NCBI GenBank assembly: GCA_030017995.1 | Contig: JASEGS010000017.1 | Location: 1 to 37,063 of the forward strand | Direction of reading: 5' to 3' | Source of the DNA: Thermodesulfovibrionales bacterium | GTDB taxonomy: Bacteria; Nitrospirota; Thermodesulfovibrionia; Thermodesulfovibrionales; Dissulfurispiraceae | DNA length: 37,063 nt | Shown: positions 14,602-22,654 of the stretch, piece after piece | How positions within the stretch are numbered: the stretch's first letter is position 1 | Layout of the letters: every line of letters starts with the position of its first letter | Program-made: the position numbers and the translations under genes | Notes under the pieces: generated by a model | Told to the model about the DNA's origin: nothing | Databases searched by the model: none | The model's input: the letters and a program-made list of their open reading frames with translations, nothing else

Positions 14602-16166
14602 ATCCCCTCCTTTGCTCCAAACACTATAGCTCTGCTTACAAGCTGGTGGATGCCGCCAACCTCCTCCATTGGATACCCATATGTTGGAAACATCTTCGAC
14701 ATCTGTGCCTTGCATATAGCGCATATAAGAGCTAAGAAGTTAACTCCATGGCTGTCTTTAACAACCTTTACTGCCTGCATCCTCGGCATTGCGCCTTTCA
14801 CCCTTATTGGCAGCATGTCATCACCCAATAATCCCTGACCAGCGCCACAGCAAAAAGTCTTTTCCTTTATGGTATTTTCAGGCATGTCAACAAATTTATT
14901 TACGCATGCCTTTATAACAGCCCTCGGTATCTCATACTGACCAGATGCTGTTCCTCCCATCTCCATACCCCTTGCAACCTGGCATGAATCATGGAATGTG
15001 ACTGTAAACTCATCATTTGCAGACTTATCAAGCTTAAGGGCGCCCTTATTTATAAGATCAAGGGTAAATTCACATATATGCTGCGGTATTGAATATTTAG
15101 GATTGAGCCAGTCGAATGGTCCGTTAAGGGTGTTGCTATATGAGCTGAGTACCCTCCACATATGTCCGCACTCGCCTCCGACAACCCTTTTAACTCCGAG
15201 CTCCCTCGATGCGTCCCATATACGTTTATTGATTATCTTCATGTTGTTATAGTTATGGACAAAGAGTCCGAAGTTTCCACCTTCTGATGCATATGTGCTC
15301 ATTGTCCAGCTTATCCCTGCCTGATGGAAAACCTTTGCATAACCATAAAGTGATTCAATGTGAGGGGATGCAAAGAAATCAGCAGAAGGTGTTACAAAGA
15401 GGATTTCCGCCCCTTTCTGATCGATTGGTATTTTTATATCCAACCCTGTCTGTTCCTGCAGATCGGTCTCTACGAATTCTATGGCGTTCCTGACAGCATC
15501 GGGAATCATGCCAAGGTTGTTTCCTATATACTGCGCCTTGTCTACGATCTCGTGCATGTATTTCTGAACAATGCCGATGCTGTTCATTATTTCCCTTGCA
15601 GCCATAGTAATTTCAGCAGTGTCAATTCCATAAGGACAATATACAGAGCATCTCCTGCATTCAGAACACTGGTAAAAGTATGTATACCATAGAGCAAGCA
15701 TCTCTTCGGTGAGGTCTTCCGAATTGGTCAATTTCTTTCCAAGCAGTTTGCCCTGAGGAGTAAAATACCTGCGGTATATTTTCCTCATAAGTTCTGCCCT
15801 CGCAACAGGCATATTATTTGGATCACCGGTTCCGAGATAGTAATGACACTTATTTGTGCAGGCGCCGCATCTGACGCATATGTCCATAAAAAGCCTTACA
15901 GACCTGTATTTCTTCAGCATCTCATCCATCTTCTCAAGGAACTTTTCCTTCCAGTTTGGAATTAGCCCCTCTGTTGGATAACCGAGACGCGCAATCGCAT
16001 CCTTGCCCTTATAAAGCTGAGCTTTATAGCTTAAAGAGGCGTTTTCCTTTATGCAAGGCGTCTCTATTTTTCCTGTAAGCTCAGGAGCCTCATACTTTAT
16101 CTTTTCCCATTTAATAAGGTCTTCAAAGCTGACGGGTTTTGCTTCTAATTTTCCTGTTTCAGCCAT
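14598..16166 (-). CDS. dsrK: DsrK, HdrD-like catalytic subunit of the Dsr membrane complex
   Basis: 522 residues from the ATG at 16166 (GGAGG 6 bases ahead; an earlier ATG at 16193 lies deeper inside dsrM). Two ferredoxin-type sets at Cys97/100/103/107 (CVRCGACTNKC) and Cys167/170/173/177 (CSECRRCSVYC), then a HdrD-type cysteine-rich part with GGECGHMWR, TFHDSCQ, TFCCGAGQG and LICAICKAQM. That C-terminal set matches the unusual [4Fe-4S] site of DsrK/HdrD proposed to reduce the DsrC trisulfide. It overlaps dsrM by 22 bases and the cytochrome gene by 4. Confidence 0.95.
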   Translation of the reverse strand: MAETGKLEAKPVSFEDLIKWEKIKYEAPELTGKIETPCIKENASLSYKAQLYKGKDAIARLGYPTEGLIPNWKEKFLEKMDEMLKKYRSVRLFMDICVRCGACTNKCHYYLGTGDPNNMPVARAELMRKIYRRYFTPQGKLLGKKLTNSEDLTEEMLALWYTYFYQCSECRRCSVYCPYGIDTAEITMAAREIMNSIGIVQKYMHEIVDKAQYIGNNLGMIPDAVRNAIEFVETDLQEQTGLDIKIPIDQKGAEILFVTPSADFFASPHIESLYGYAKVFHQAGISWTMSTYASEGGNFGLFVHNYNNMKIINKRIWDASRELGVKRVVGGECGHMWRVLSSYSNTLNGPFDWLNPKYSIPQHICEFTLDLINKGALKLDKSANDEFTVTFHDSCQVARGMEMGGTASGQYEIPRAVIKACVNKFVDMPENTIKEKTFCCGAGQGLLGDDMLPIRVKGAMPRMQAVKVVKDSHGVNFLALICAICKAQMSKMFPTYGYPMEEVGGIHQLVSRAIVFGAKEGI

Positions 16167-16993
16167 TTCTTCCTCCATTGTTCCTGAGACCACGGTTGGT
16201 AAGGTTCGTTTGTTTTAGAATCAATAGGTCTTGGACCATTAACCATTTTATCCCATGCCTCATCCGCCCATGGATTTAAATGTCTCTTAGTCCTCGGATT
16301 GTTCGCCTGATTTCTGGTTGGCGAGAGAAAATATCCAACTGCGTGAATGAGCTTACTGAATGGGAAGTAAATAAGCAATGCCATGACCGAGATAAAGTGA
16401 AGAATGAATACAGGGTTCATAGGGGCTTTAGACGGATGCAAAAAGATGAGGCTGAATATATAAGCCTTCACTTCCACAATATCAGGCCTTATCATATACT
16501 TCATTGTAAGACCTGTGGCAGCAATTAAAAATATAATAATAAGGATAGTCAAATCTGCAAATGTGGTTATATGTTTTACCCTCTCATTGGTATATCTCCT
16601 GAAGAAGAGGGCCAATATAGCAAAAAACATAACAATGCCTGCAAAAATACCTAAATCCTGCACAAGCATGACCCATGATGGAATAGGATTAGTGAAATAC
16701 CTTAAGTGCCTAAGAACGACCAAAAAAAATCCTAAGTGGAAAAACCAGCCTGCTGTCCAGAGGGCGCTCTCTGTCTCGCCCTTTGAAAGGCTTTTGAAAA
16801 ACAGCACATCTCCTGCCATTCTCGCTGCAACGCCTGAAACATTAGTTGACTGTGGGGTGGTAGGTATTTTGAGAGGGACAGGCGTTTTTTTTAGGATATA
16901 AATCTTATAAAGGACTCCAGCAGCAAAGATAGCAAATGAAGCATACGCAAGGACAGTTAGTGTAAAACTAAATAAATTCTGTAACACCGCCAT
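16145..16993 (-). CDS. dsrM: DsrM, NarI-like haem b membrane subunit
   Basis: 282 residues with about five or six hydrophobic helices (starting LFSFTLTVLAYASFAIFAAGVLY). His residues in FFHLGFFLVVLRHLRYF and in VFILHFISVMALLIYFPFSKLIH are placed as haem b ligands in NarI-like domains. The C-terminal cytoplasmic tail is basic and Trp-rich. It takes quinol electrons to DsrK. GGAGGCAAG precedes the ATG. It lies 83 bases after dsrC, with a hairpin in between. Confidence 0.93.
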   Translation of the reverse strand: MAVLQNLFSFTLTVLAYASFAIFAAGVLYKIYILKKTPVPLKIPTTPQSTNVSGVAARMAGDVLFFKSLSKGETESALWTAGWFFHLGFFLVVLRHLRYFTNPIPSWVMLVQDLGIFAGIVMFFAILALFFRRYTNERVKHITTFADLTILIIIFLIAATGLTMKYMIRPDIVEVKAYIFSLIFLHPSKAPMNPVFILHFISVMALLIYFPFSKLIHAVGYFLSPTRNQANNPRTKRHLNPWADEAWDKMVNGPRPIDSKTNEPYQPWSQEQWRKKWLKQEN

Positions 16994-17018
16994 CTTGCCT
17001 CCAAATTATCAAATTTAA

Positions 17019-17040
17019 GGGGATCTCATTAAAGATCCCC
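17019..17040 (-). terminator. Hairpin between dsrC and dsrM (partial terminator or mRNA processing site)
   Basis: GGGGATCT (17019-17026) with AGATCCCC (17033-17040), 6-base loop. On the - strand it is followed by TTAAATTT, a weak U-tract. Placed 36 bases after the dsrC stop, it could let dsrC be made in excess over dsrMK. Confidence 0.6.
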
Positions 17041-17076
17041 TGATGGTCAATTTATACTATATAGCGATGCTATGGC

Positions 17077-17412
17077 TTACACGCAGCCGGTAGGCTTTGG
17101 AAGCCCTGCATACCTACATGCCTGCTTTGCCGGCCCGTCAGGGAAAAGTTCATAGAGGTATTTTGTATTACCCTTTTCCGGACCAAGTATCTTTGCAATC
17201 TCTTTGACAAGAATCTTTATCATTGGAGCGATCTGGTATTTCTGATAATAATCCCTCAGGAAATTGATAACCTCCCAATGAGCTTCTGTCAGAGAGAGTC
17301 CGTCATCAGTCGCCATTTTCTCTCCTAATTCCTTTGTCCACTCATCCAGATTTACAAGATAACCGTCTTCATCGATTTCAACTTGTTTACCCTGAAACTC
17401 AACAGTTGCCAT
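17077..17412 (-). CDS. dsrC: DsrC, sulfur-carrier substrate protein
   Basis: 111 residues, the usual length. The flexible C-terminal arm ACRYAGLPKPTGCV holds both redox cysteines, Cys99 (CysB) and Cys110 (CysA, penultimate), which identifies a true DsrC and not a TusE-like protein lacking one of them. GPEKGNTKYLYELFPDGPAKQ is the conserved block before the arm. It accepts sulfite-derived sulfur from DsrAB as a trisulfide that DsrMK reduces. AGAGGAGG precedes the ATG. It opens the - strand dsrC-M-K unit with its own candidate promoter. Confidence 0.97.
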   Translation of the reverse strand: MATVEFQGKQVEIDEDGYLVNLDEWTKELGEKMATDDGLSLTEAHWEVINFLRDYYQKYQIAPMIKILVKEIAKILGPEKGNTKYLYELFPDGPAKQACRYAGLPKPTGCV

Positions 17413-17492
17413 TATTCTTTCCTCCTCTTTAATTATTTTTGCTGAATCTGATGCCAGATTTCCTTAATCATTGAACTTTTACAAGTCAAAAA

Positions 17493-17521
17493 ATATAATA
17501 TATAGATTTTAATCTGGTCAA
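17493..17521 (-). promoter_or_regulatory. Candidate dsrC promoter
   Basis: On the - strand TTGACC (17521-17516), 17 bases, then TTATAT (17498-17493), in an AT-rich region about 80 bases ahead of dsrC. An overlapping -10 with shorter spacing (TATTAT) is also possible. Confidence 0.4.
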
Positions 17522-17540
17522 ATAAAATAAAGTTATTTAT

Positions 17541-18563
17541 TCATTTAATATTCTTATTTGTTAAGATTCCCGCAATATCTCTAACCTTTCTCTTGATTAA
17601 CTCGCCGTCCTTATAGAAATTTATTATCTCTTCGCCATCACTCAAATTTTTTAAATGTCCGATAAAATCTTCACCGCCTATTATACAAAAAAACCAGGCA
17701 ACATACCCCCGAACATAAGGATTTTTGTCAGCGACCATGATCTCCATCTCATCAATCGCAAAATTCACAAGATCTGGCCTTACACTGCCTATTCTGGCCA
17801 TTGCCCATACTATCCCACCCCTGAACATTTCCTCTTCACGGAAAGACCAGAGTATTGGAATGATGTCACCAAATTCATCAGGGTTGCTGCGGATTATTTC
17901 TCCCAACATCTCAGGAGAGCTCCAGCCAATGCCTCCTGATTCCTCACCCATAGACCATAGAAGTCTTCTTATAATATCCCTTATGACCTCTGTCTTTCCG
18001 CTCCTTGAAAACTCGCCTGCAATTATTCCGAGGGCTTCCATTGCTCGCCAGCTTATCACATCATCTTTGTCATAGGTCGACGATATCAAACGCCTGAGAA
18101 TTCCCTTATCCTTATTCGCTGCCCTTACAATCTCGTCATAACGGCTATTCGCAAGTAAATCTTTTAACTGGCTTTTCGAAAGACAAGCGCCTTTTGTTTC
18201 ATTCGCGATGTCCTGTTTCACTTCCATCGGCATGATGCTGCCTGTAAGCTTGACAAATATCAGCTTGCCTCCGCCCTCTCCAGTGCTTTTGGAATAAAGC
18301 CTTGCATGTCTTTTGAGGTCATAGTCCATATCGGTCATAAAATAGTCCGTGTCGGGGCTCATTGAATAAATGTCCCAGTCTCCCTTTGCAAAGGCAAGGG
18401 CTTCCATATAAGCCTCGCCCATATTATGACCTGTAGGGTCGCACACATAGACCGCGCCACAGGCGCACCTGCCGGCGATTATCTCTCCAAGCTCCGCCTT
18501 TATCTTCTCTGGAGCCGTTATATGTTTTCCGCAAAACGGACATTCAGGCGTATATTTATTCAT
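17541..18563 (-). CDS. Zinc-ribbon plus HEAT-repeat protein, DVU0298-like
   Basis: 340 residues from the ATG at 18563 (AAAGGAAAAGAG ahead; an ATG at 18596 adds 11 unlikely residues). The N-terminus has CPFCG and CACG pairs, a zinc-ribbon pattern. Residues about 120-330 are helical repeats of HEAT type, with phrases like VISWRAMEALGIIAG, GGIVWAMARIG and YVRGYVAWFFC. It resembles a family annotated DVU0298, which I recall as conserved in sulfite/sulfate reducers; that recall is not tested here. It sits between dsrC and the CbiA-type gene on the same strand. Function unknown; a scaffold or chaperone role for Dsr proteins is a guess. Confidence 0.65.
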   Translation of the reverse strand: MNKYTPECPFCGKHITAPEKIKAELGEIIAGRCACGAVYVCDPTGHNMGEAYMEALAFAKGDWDIYSMSPDTDYFMTDMDYDLKRHARLYSKSTGEGGGKLIFVKLTGSIMPMEVKQDIANETKGACLSKSQLKDLLANSRYDEIVRAANKDKGILRRLISSTYDKDDVISWRAMEALGIIAGEFSRSGKTEVIRDIIRRLLWSMGEESGGIGWSSPEMLGEIIRSNPDEFGDIIPILWSFREEEMFRGGIVWAMARIGSVRPDLVNFAIDEMEIMVADKNPYVRGYVAWFFCIIGGEDFIGHLKNLSDGEEIINFYKDGELIKRKVRDIAGILTNKNIK

Positions 18564-18769
18564 CTCTTTTCCTTTCCATAACCCGCAAACAGACATTTTT
18601 AATATGGATGGCTGGCGTGGCGAAAAGACTTTAATAGCGATACCTTATGCCGAACCCTCCCGCTATTTAAAGGCATCTTCAGTATCACTTGTCCATTAAA
18701 CATAAAAACAGGCTCTTTAATAATCTCATCGCATTATTAAAGGCTTCGAGACATGCCTGCCATCCATAT

Positions 18770-20164
18770 TTACAGATTATACTCCTTATACTCTTTAGCC
18801 TTTTTTATAAATCCTTCCGCCCATTCAGGAGTGCCGAGGGCGTGGATATGGGTGTAGGCGGCAAGCACATTTTTATAGCATATACCGTCTGCCTTTTCTA
18901 TTATGCCGCAGCCTCTTTTCATCTTAAAAGAAAAATGCATGCCTTCTTTCTTTTCGATATTTACAACAGCGGAATAGTGAAACTCATGACCCCGCAGTTC
19001 CGTTCCAGCAGGATAAAACGGATTCTCCCTTTCTATTTCTACAATTGTGTATCCATGCGCCTGAGGCTTCTTTTTCATCTCAAATACTACGGGGAAAATG
19101 CCGGTCATAGGATATTTTTTATCATCAACGACAATAGAGTCTCCCAAAAACATGAGGCCGCCGCATTCGGCATAAACGGGAAGCCCATTCCCGGCAGCCT
19201 CTCGCACCGCTTTTCTGAAACCCTCATTCTCCGCAAGTCTTATCGCATTCGTCTCGGGGAACCCGCCTCCAATATAAAGACCGTGAATGTCCGGCAGTTC
19301 TTTATCCGTCAATGCATTTATCTCAACAAGCTCCGCGCCGAGTCTTTGCAGTTCCTCAAAATTTTCGGGATAATAAAACTGAAAAGCGGAGTCCCTGATA
19401 ATGCCGATCTTAATATCGTGATGTGTAATAGGTGATTGGTGAAGGGTTATAAATGACTTGCTAACGTCTAACGGCTCAGCAGATTGTGCAATATCAAAAA
19501 TTCGACCGAGGTCGAGATATTTTTTAGCCGCATCTTCCACAAATAATATCGCATTTGCGGTGTCAGGATGCTCTTGATGCGGCGTCAGTCCCATATGGCG
19601 CTCCGGCAGTTCCCCTTCTTTAAACCTCGGTATCGCTCCGAGCACTGGAAGCGCGCAGTATTTCTCTACGGCCTGTCTTATCACAGATTCGTGCCTGCCG
19701 CCGGATACCTGATTCAACACAACCCCTTTAATTAAAACATCCCTGTCCATATTCATACACCCAAAAACCAGAGCCGCGGCAGTCCTCGTCATCTTTGTGC
19801 AGTCAACAATCAGTATCACAGGCGATTTAAGGAGCTTTGCCAGTTCTGCGGTGCTGTAAGAGCCTTCCGCGTCCATGCCGTCATAAAGCCCTCTGTTTCC
19901 CTCGATAACGGCAATATCTCCATTAAAATGAGAAATAAACGAATTCAATATGGTCTCTTTCGATAGAAAAAATGGATCGAGGTTATAGCATGGATTCCCT
20001 GCAGCCGCAGACATCCATCCTGCGTCTATGTAGTCAGGGCCTTTTTTGAAGGGAATAACCTTCAATCCTTTTGCTTTCAGCGCTGCTATCAGGCCGAGAG
20101 AGAGCGTAGTTTTGCCACTTCCGCCCTTTATCCCTGCGATGATCAGTCGAGGAAATTCGTTCAT
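18770..20164 (-). CDS. cbiA: CbiA/DsrN-type cobyrinate or siroheme a,c-diamide synthase
   Basis: 464 residues. Synthetase part: P-loop GIKGGSGKTT (11-20), KKGPDYIDAGW, and EGNRGLYDGMD. GATase part: YIGGGFPE and the nucleophile elbow VYAECGGLMFLG (Cys334), then the C-terminal RGHEFHYS and YTHIHALGTPEWA. It amidates two side chains of a tetrapyrrole with glutamine. In the cobalamin operon of this window there is no other cbiA, but this gene lies among dsr genes, as the siroheme amidase dsrN does in sulfur bacteria. A short insert at the synthetase/GATase boundary (about residues 238-250) is repeat-encoded. Confidence 0.92.
   Translation of the reverse strand: MNEFPRLIIAGIKGGSGKTTLSLGLIAALKAKGLKVIPFKKGPDYIDAGWMSAAAGNPCYNLDPFFLSKETILNSFISHFNGDIAVIEGNRGLYDGMDAEGSYSTAELAKLLKSPVILIVDCTKMTRTAAALVFGCMNMDRDVLIKGVVLNQVSGGRHESVIRQAVEKYCALPVLGAIPRFKEGELPERHMGLTPHQEHPDTANAILFVEDAAKKYLDLGRIFDIAQSAEPLDVSKSFITLHQSPITHHDIKIGIIRDSAFQFYYPENFEELQRLGAELVEINALTDKELPDIHGLYIGGGFPETNAIRLAENEGFRKAVREAAGNGLPVYAECGGLMFLGDSIVVDDKKYPMTGIFPVVFEMKKKPQAHGYTIVEIERENPFYPAGTELRGHEFHYSAVVNIEKKEGMHFSFKMKRGCGIIEKADGICYKNVLAAYTHIHALGTPEWAEGFIKKAKEYKEYNL
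19419..19450 (-). repeat. Heptamer tract in cbiA
   Basis: On the - strand, units TTCACCA, ATCACCT, ATTACAC, ATCAC (period 7), read as TLHQSPITHH between the two domains of CbiA. The unit resembles the TTCACTA family in cbiM. Confidence 0.75.
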
Positions 20165-20172
20165 AGTTTTTA

Positions 20173-20178
20173 ATTATA
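20173..20178 (-). promoter_or_regulatory. -10 element just ahead of cbiA
   Basis: A perfect TATAAT on the - strand ends 8 bases before the cbiA ATG (20164), no good -35 and no Shine-Dalgarno are visible. If used, transcription would start at or next to the ATG. Confidence 0.4.
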
Positions 20179-20284
20179 ACTTATTTGGATGGAATATCCG
20201 GCAGGTTTGAAATATCGCACAATCGCCGATACTGTAGTCTCTTCTATCACAGGAGTTGCAATATACTTGAAGGCATACAAATCC

Positions 20285-20313
20285 TTGACAACCCAAAGTC
20301 CCTATGTTATAAA
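20285..20313 (+). promoter_or_regulatory. Strong sigma-70-type promoter of the accessory insert
   Basis: TTGACA (20285-20290), 17 bases, TATAAA (20308-20313). The ATG of the recombinase-like remnant lies at 20320, 7 bases after the -10, so the message would start at or very near its start codon. Confidence 0.7.
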
Positions 20314-20319
20314 TTGCTC

Positions 20320-20574
20320 ATGAATGCAGGAATAAGTTTGAGCAAGGATGACGGAAGAATAACAGTCGCCTTTCCTTATAATCCTGAATTTGTTACAAAG
20401 GTCAAGACCATCTCTGGCCACAGATGGAATCCTGACAAGAAACACTGGAGCTTCCCTAATACGGATGGGACTTTAGAGAAGATTCTAAAGGTTTTTGACA
20501 GAGAAGAAATTCATATAGACGCCGCATTAACTCCCCCAAGTTTAGGCAAGATAAAAGTCCTTTGGACAGCTTAG
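20320..20574 (+). pseudogene. N-terminal fragment resembling a tyrosine-recombinase/integrase arm domain
   Basis: 84 residues from ATG 20320 (in-frame sequence reaches back to 20185 but overlaps the promoter). The phrase ITVAFPYNPEF, then KTISGHRWNPDKKHWSFP, with its aromatic/basic pattern, is what I associate with an N-terminal domain found ahead of some integrases, and with HARP-like domains of helicases. The rest of such proteins is absent: the frame stops at 20574 after about 25 unrelated residues. A remnant is likely, though a free-standing small protein cannot be excluded. It is flanked by a strong promoter. Confidence 0.45.
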
Positions 20575-20818
20575 AACTTAAAGAAAGGAGTGATAAGTGA
20601 CAAAATCTGTTATTAGGGAGGGTTTCTGTCTGTTCCGCCAGAATTGAAATATCCGAACTCAAGTGCGGATACAACCGAGTTATCTGCTCATTGCGGGCAG
20701 GGAAAGGAGGTGAATAAGGGATAGTAGAACGTCCCAGGAGAGGAGATTGGTTGGTAATAATAACTGTATATATACCTCGCCCACCAAAATTTAAGACACC
20801 TTATGAAAGGGGAGAAAA

Positions 20819-21067
20819 ATGAAGGCCTGTAACTTTTGCGGAAACAAAAATTTTAGAGAAAAGCATGTCCAATATATCTACAAGCACAATGACCGATTTC
20901 TTGTTGTGAACAATGTTCCTTGCGAGGAATGCGAATATTGTGGAGAGCAGTATTTCAAGGCAGAAGCTTTAAGGAAAATTGAAGAAGATTTCAATGCTAT
21001 ACATGTCTCTAGCAAAAGAGCTAAAAGGGAAACTACAGTACCTATAGAGGAATTTGCAGAGATTTAA
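20819..21067 (+). CDS. YgiT-type zinc-finger protein (MqsA-like antitoxin N-terminal domain)
   Basis: 82 residues. Two CxxC pairs in CNFCGNKNF and CEECEYCGEQYF bind zinc as in the YgiT/MqsA N-terminal domain; the helix ending RKIEEDFNAI follows. AAGGGGAG precedes the ATG. Such proteins are usually antitoxins paired with a small toxin directly upstream. Here 20575-20818 holds no recognisable toxin gene, only a ribosome-binding-like GGAAAGGAGG and a weak -10 (TATATA near 20769), so the gene looks like an orphan. It sits between dsr units in an apparent insert that ends in an attC-like palindrome. Confidence 0.8.
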   Translation: MKACNFCGNKNFREKHVQYIYKHNDRFLVVNNVPCEECEYCGEQYFKAEALRKIEEDFNAIHVSSKRAKRETTVPIEEFAEI

Positions 21068-21078
21068 GACGGCGACTT

Positions 21079-21150
21079 CCGCTAACGCAGCACAAATGAC
21101 AAAGACACAAACCTGATGGCTTCGTTTGTGCTGGAAACGTTAAAGGGCGG
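21079..21150 (+). other. attC-like imperfect palindrome after the zinc-finger gene
   Basis: Left arm CCGCTAACG CAGCACAAA (21079-21096) pairs with TTTGTGCTG (21125-21133), CGTTA (21138-21142) and GCGG (21147-21150). Unpaired bases on the right arm (GAAA at 21134-21137, AAGG at 21143-21146) give the bulged look of integron recombination sites. TAAC on the left and GTTA on the right mimic the outer core sites, but the full RYYYAAC/GTTRRRY consensus is not met, so this could also be a plain hairpin. Confidence 0.35.
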
Positions 21151-21178
21151 AGAAAAGGATAATAAACTATTAAACAAA

Positions 21179-21212
21179 AAAGGCAGTTCACCTCTTCAGG
21201 CGAACTGCCTTT
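21179..21212 (-). terminator. Terminator of the dsrABD operon
   Basis: AAAGGCAGTTC (21179-21189) pairs with GAACTGCCTTT (21202-21212); the loop can form a further CCT/AGG pair. On the - strand a T run (complement of 21176-21180) follows. It lies about 30 bases after the dsrD stop. Confidence 0.85.
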
Positions 21213-21242
21213 AAATTTTAAAAATATAAAATCGTTAAGCGC

Positions 21243-21461
21243 TTACTCTTTCGGGGGTATCTCTACAAAGCTTCCGCCGAAGTAGGTATAAATGAGCTTG
21301 CCCTCATCAACGAGGTCTTTCAGAGCCTCTTTTACCTCATCGCGACTGATGCCGCAGTCAGCGGAAATCTGCTTCTGAATATCGCTGGACTTGAGCTTCT
21401 TTTTGCCAATAGACTTCTCGACCAGCTCGTAAATCTTCTGTGCTACTTCTGCCTTTTCCAT
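21243..21461 (-). CDS. dsrD: DsrD, winged-helix activator of DsrAB
   Basis: 72 residues, typical size. Winged-helix pattern with SSDIQKQI, then the conserved LIYTYFGGSFVEIP ending. DsrD is known to stimulate sulfite reduction by DsrAB and is found mainly in the reductive pathway, so it argues that this cluster works in the sulfite-reducing direction. It is the last gene of dsrA-dsrB-dsrD, 86 bases after dsrB, across a spacer that contains repeat units. Confidence 0.96.
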   Translation of the reverse strand: MEKAEVAQKIYELVEKSIGKKKLKSSDIQKQISADCGISRDEVKEALKDLVDEGKLIYTYFGGSFVEIPPKE

Positions 21462-21478
21462 AGCGCACCTCGTTCTTT

Positions 21479-21540
21479 TTAGGGATTGGTTATTAGGGTT
21501 TGAGGATTACTTATCTTGCTAACCCCAAACCCTAAATCCA
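21479..21540 (-). repeat. Degenerate heptamer tracts between dsrB and dsrD
   Basis: Units like TTAGGGT/TTAGGGA/TTGGTTA near 21479-21506 and AACCCCA, AACCCTA, AATCC near 21521-21540. The two are in opposite orientation and could pair, putting a hairpin between dsrB and dsrD. It is non-coding. Confidence 0.6.
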
Positions 21541-21547
21541 TTTGTTT

Positions 21548-22621
21548 TTACCACTTAAATGTTGCTGCTGTCCTAAAGGTCTCTCTGGCGATGGTAAAGT
21601 CATCAATGTGCTGGAACGTAAACGGCAGACCGGTAACCTTAAAGAACTTTTCCCAGCCGATTCTCTCTATCCATTCACCAACCCTTTCGTGCTTCTTAGC
21701 GTCGGCGAGATAAGCATCAAGTATCTTTTTTACAACAGTGACAACTTCAGGCCATCTCGGAGGATTATTCTTAATGAATGGAACTGCGAGCTTGGAGAAT
21801 TTCGGATTTGACCTGAGATTTCCTACCTTGCCGCCAACGACAATTGCCACACCGTCATTCTCCGGGTCATGGATTTCCATCGGAGGACATACAGTAAAGC
21901 AGTTTCCACAGTACATACATTTGTCGGCATTGACCTTTACGCTCTTCTTTGCCGGATCAGGGCTGATCGCGCCTGTGGGACATGCTGCGATGGTTGACGG
22001 AACTTCGCACATATTCTTAACCTTGTCATGATCAACAACAACAGGAACTTTCCTGTGAATTGCAACAACTGCAATGTCAGAACAGTGAACTGCACCGCAC
22101 ATGTTAACGCAGCAAGCAACCGCAAGCCTTACCTTATTCGGCGTCTCTTTTGTAGTGAAGTAATCTGCAAATTCATCCATCAGAACCTTAACGAGACCTG
22201 ACGCATCTGTACATGCAGAATGGCAATGAACCCATCCCTGTGTATGGACAATGTTACTTATCCTGCTGCCGATACCACCCATCATGTATTTTTTTGCCTT
22301 CAATTCGTTCTGAAGAGGAGTAAGGTTCTTTTCGTCTGAAACAAGGAACTCCACATTATTTCTTGTAGTAAACCTTATATAACCTCCGCAGTACTTTTCC
22401 GCCATATCGGCCATATCCCTTATGGTGTCTGTGCTGAGAAGCCTTGGCGATGCAACCCTTACAGACCAAATCTTATCTCCGCTGTTTGCTACATGGACCA
22501 TTACGCCGGCGTTTAAAACCTCATGATATTTCCAATCGCCGTAATTTTTCTGAATGACCGGCGGCAAGAAATCTTTATAATGGGGTGGGCCTATGTCTGT
22601 TCTTCTCTGTGGTGCTGACAT
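21548..22621 (-). CDS. dsrB: DsrB, dissimilatory sulfite reductase beta subunit
   Basis: 357 residues. Siroheme/[4Fe-4S] region with Cys133, Cys137 (HTQGWVHCHSACTDASG) and Cys170-Cys171-Cys175 (ACCVNMC); ferredoxin domain with Cys205, Cys214, Cys235/238/241/245 (CMYCGNCFTVC). The ending RETFRTAATFKW is typical of DsrB. It forms the alpha2beta2 enzyme with DsrA in the cytoplasm and reduces sulfite, passing sulfur to DsrC. A GGAGG ribosome-binding site lies ahead and the gap to dsrA is 33 bases. No repeat tract interrupts it. Confidence 0.98.
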   Translation of the reverse strand: MSAPQRRTDIGPPHYKDFLPPVIQKNYGDWKYHEVLNAGVMVHVANSGDKIWSVRVASPRLLSTDTIRDMADMAEKYCGGYIRFTTRNNVEFLVSDEKNLTPLQNELKAKKYMMGGIGSRISNIVHTQGWVHCHSACTDASGLVKVLMDEFADYFTTKETPNKVRLAVACCVNMCGAVHCSDIAVVAIHRKVPVVVDHDKVKNMCEVPSTIAACPTGAISPDPAKKSVKVNADKCMYCGNCFTVCPPMEIHDPENDGVAIVVGGKVGNLRSNPKFSKLAVPFIKNNPPRWPEVVTVVKKILDAYLADAKKHERVGEWIERIGWEKFFKVTGLPFTFQHIDDFTIARETFRTAATFKW

Positions 22622-22654
22622 ATATTTTCCTCCTTAATATATTTTAAAAGGTTT

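Noticed and set aside
18599-18703. 35-codon open frame on the - strand between the cbiA-type gene and the HEAT gene
   Set aside because: Short, no ribosome-binding site, no recognisable family; the spacer (18564-18769) also shows no clear promoter.
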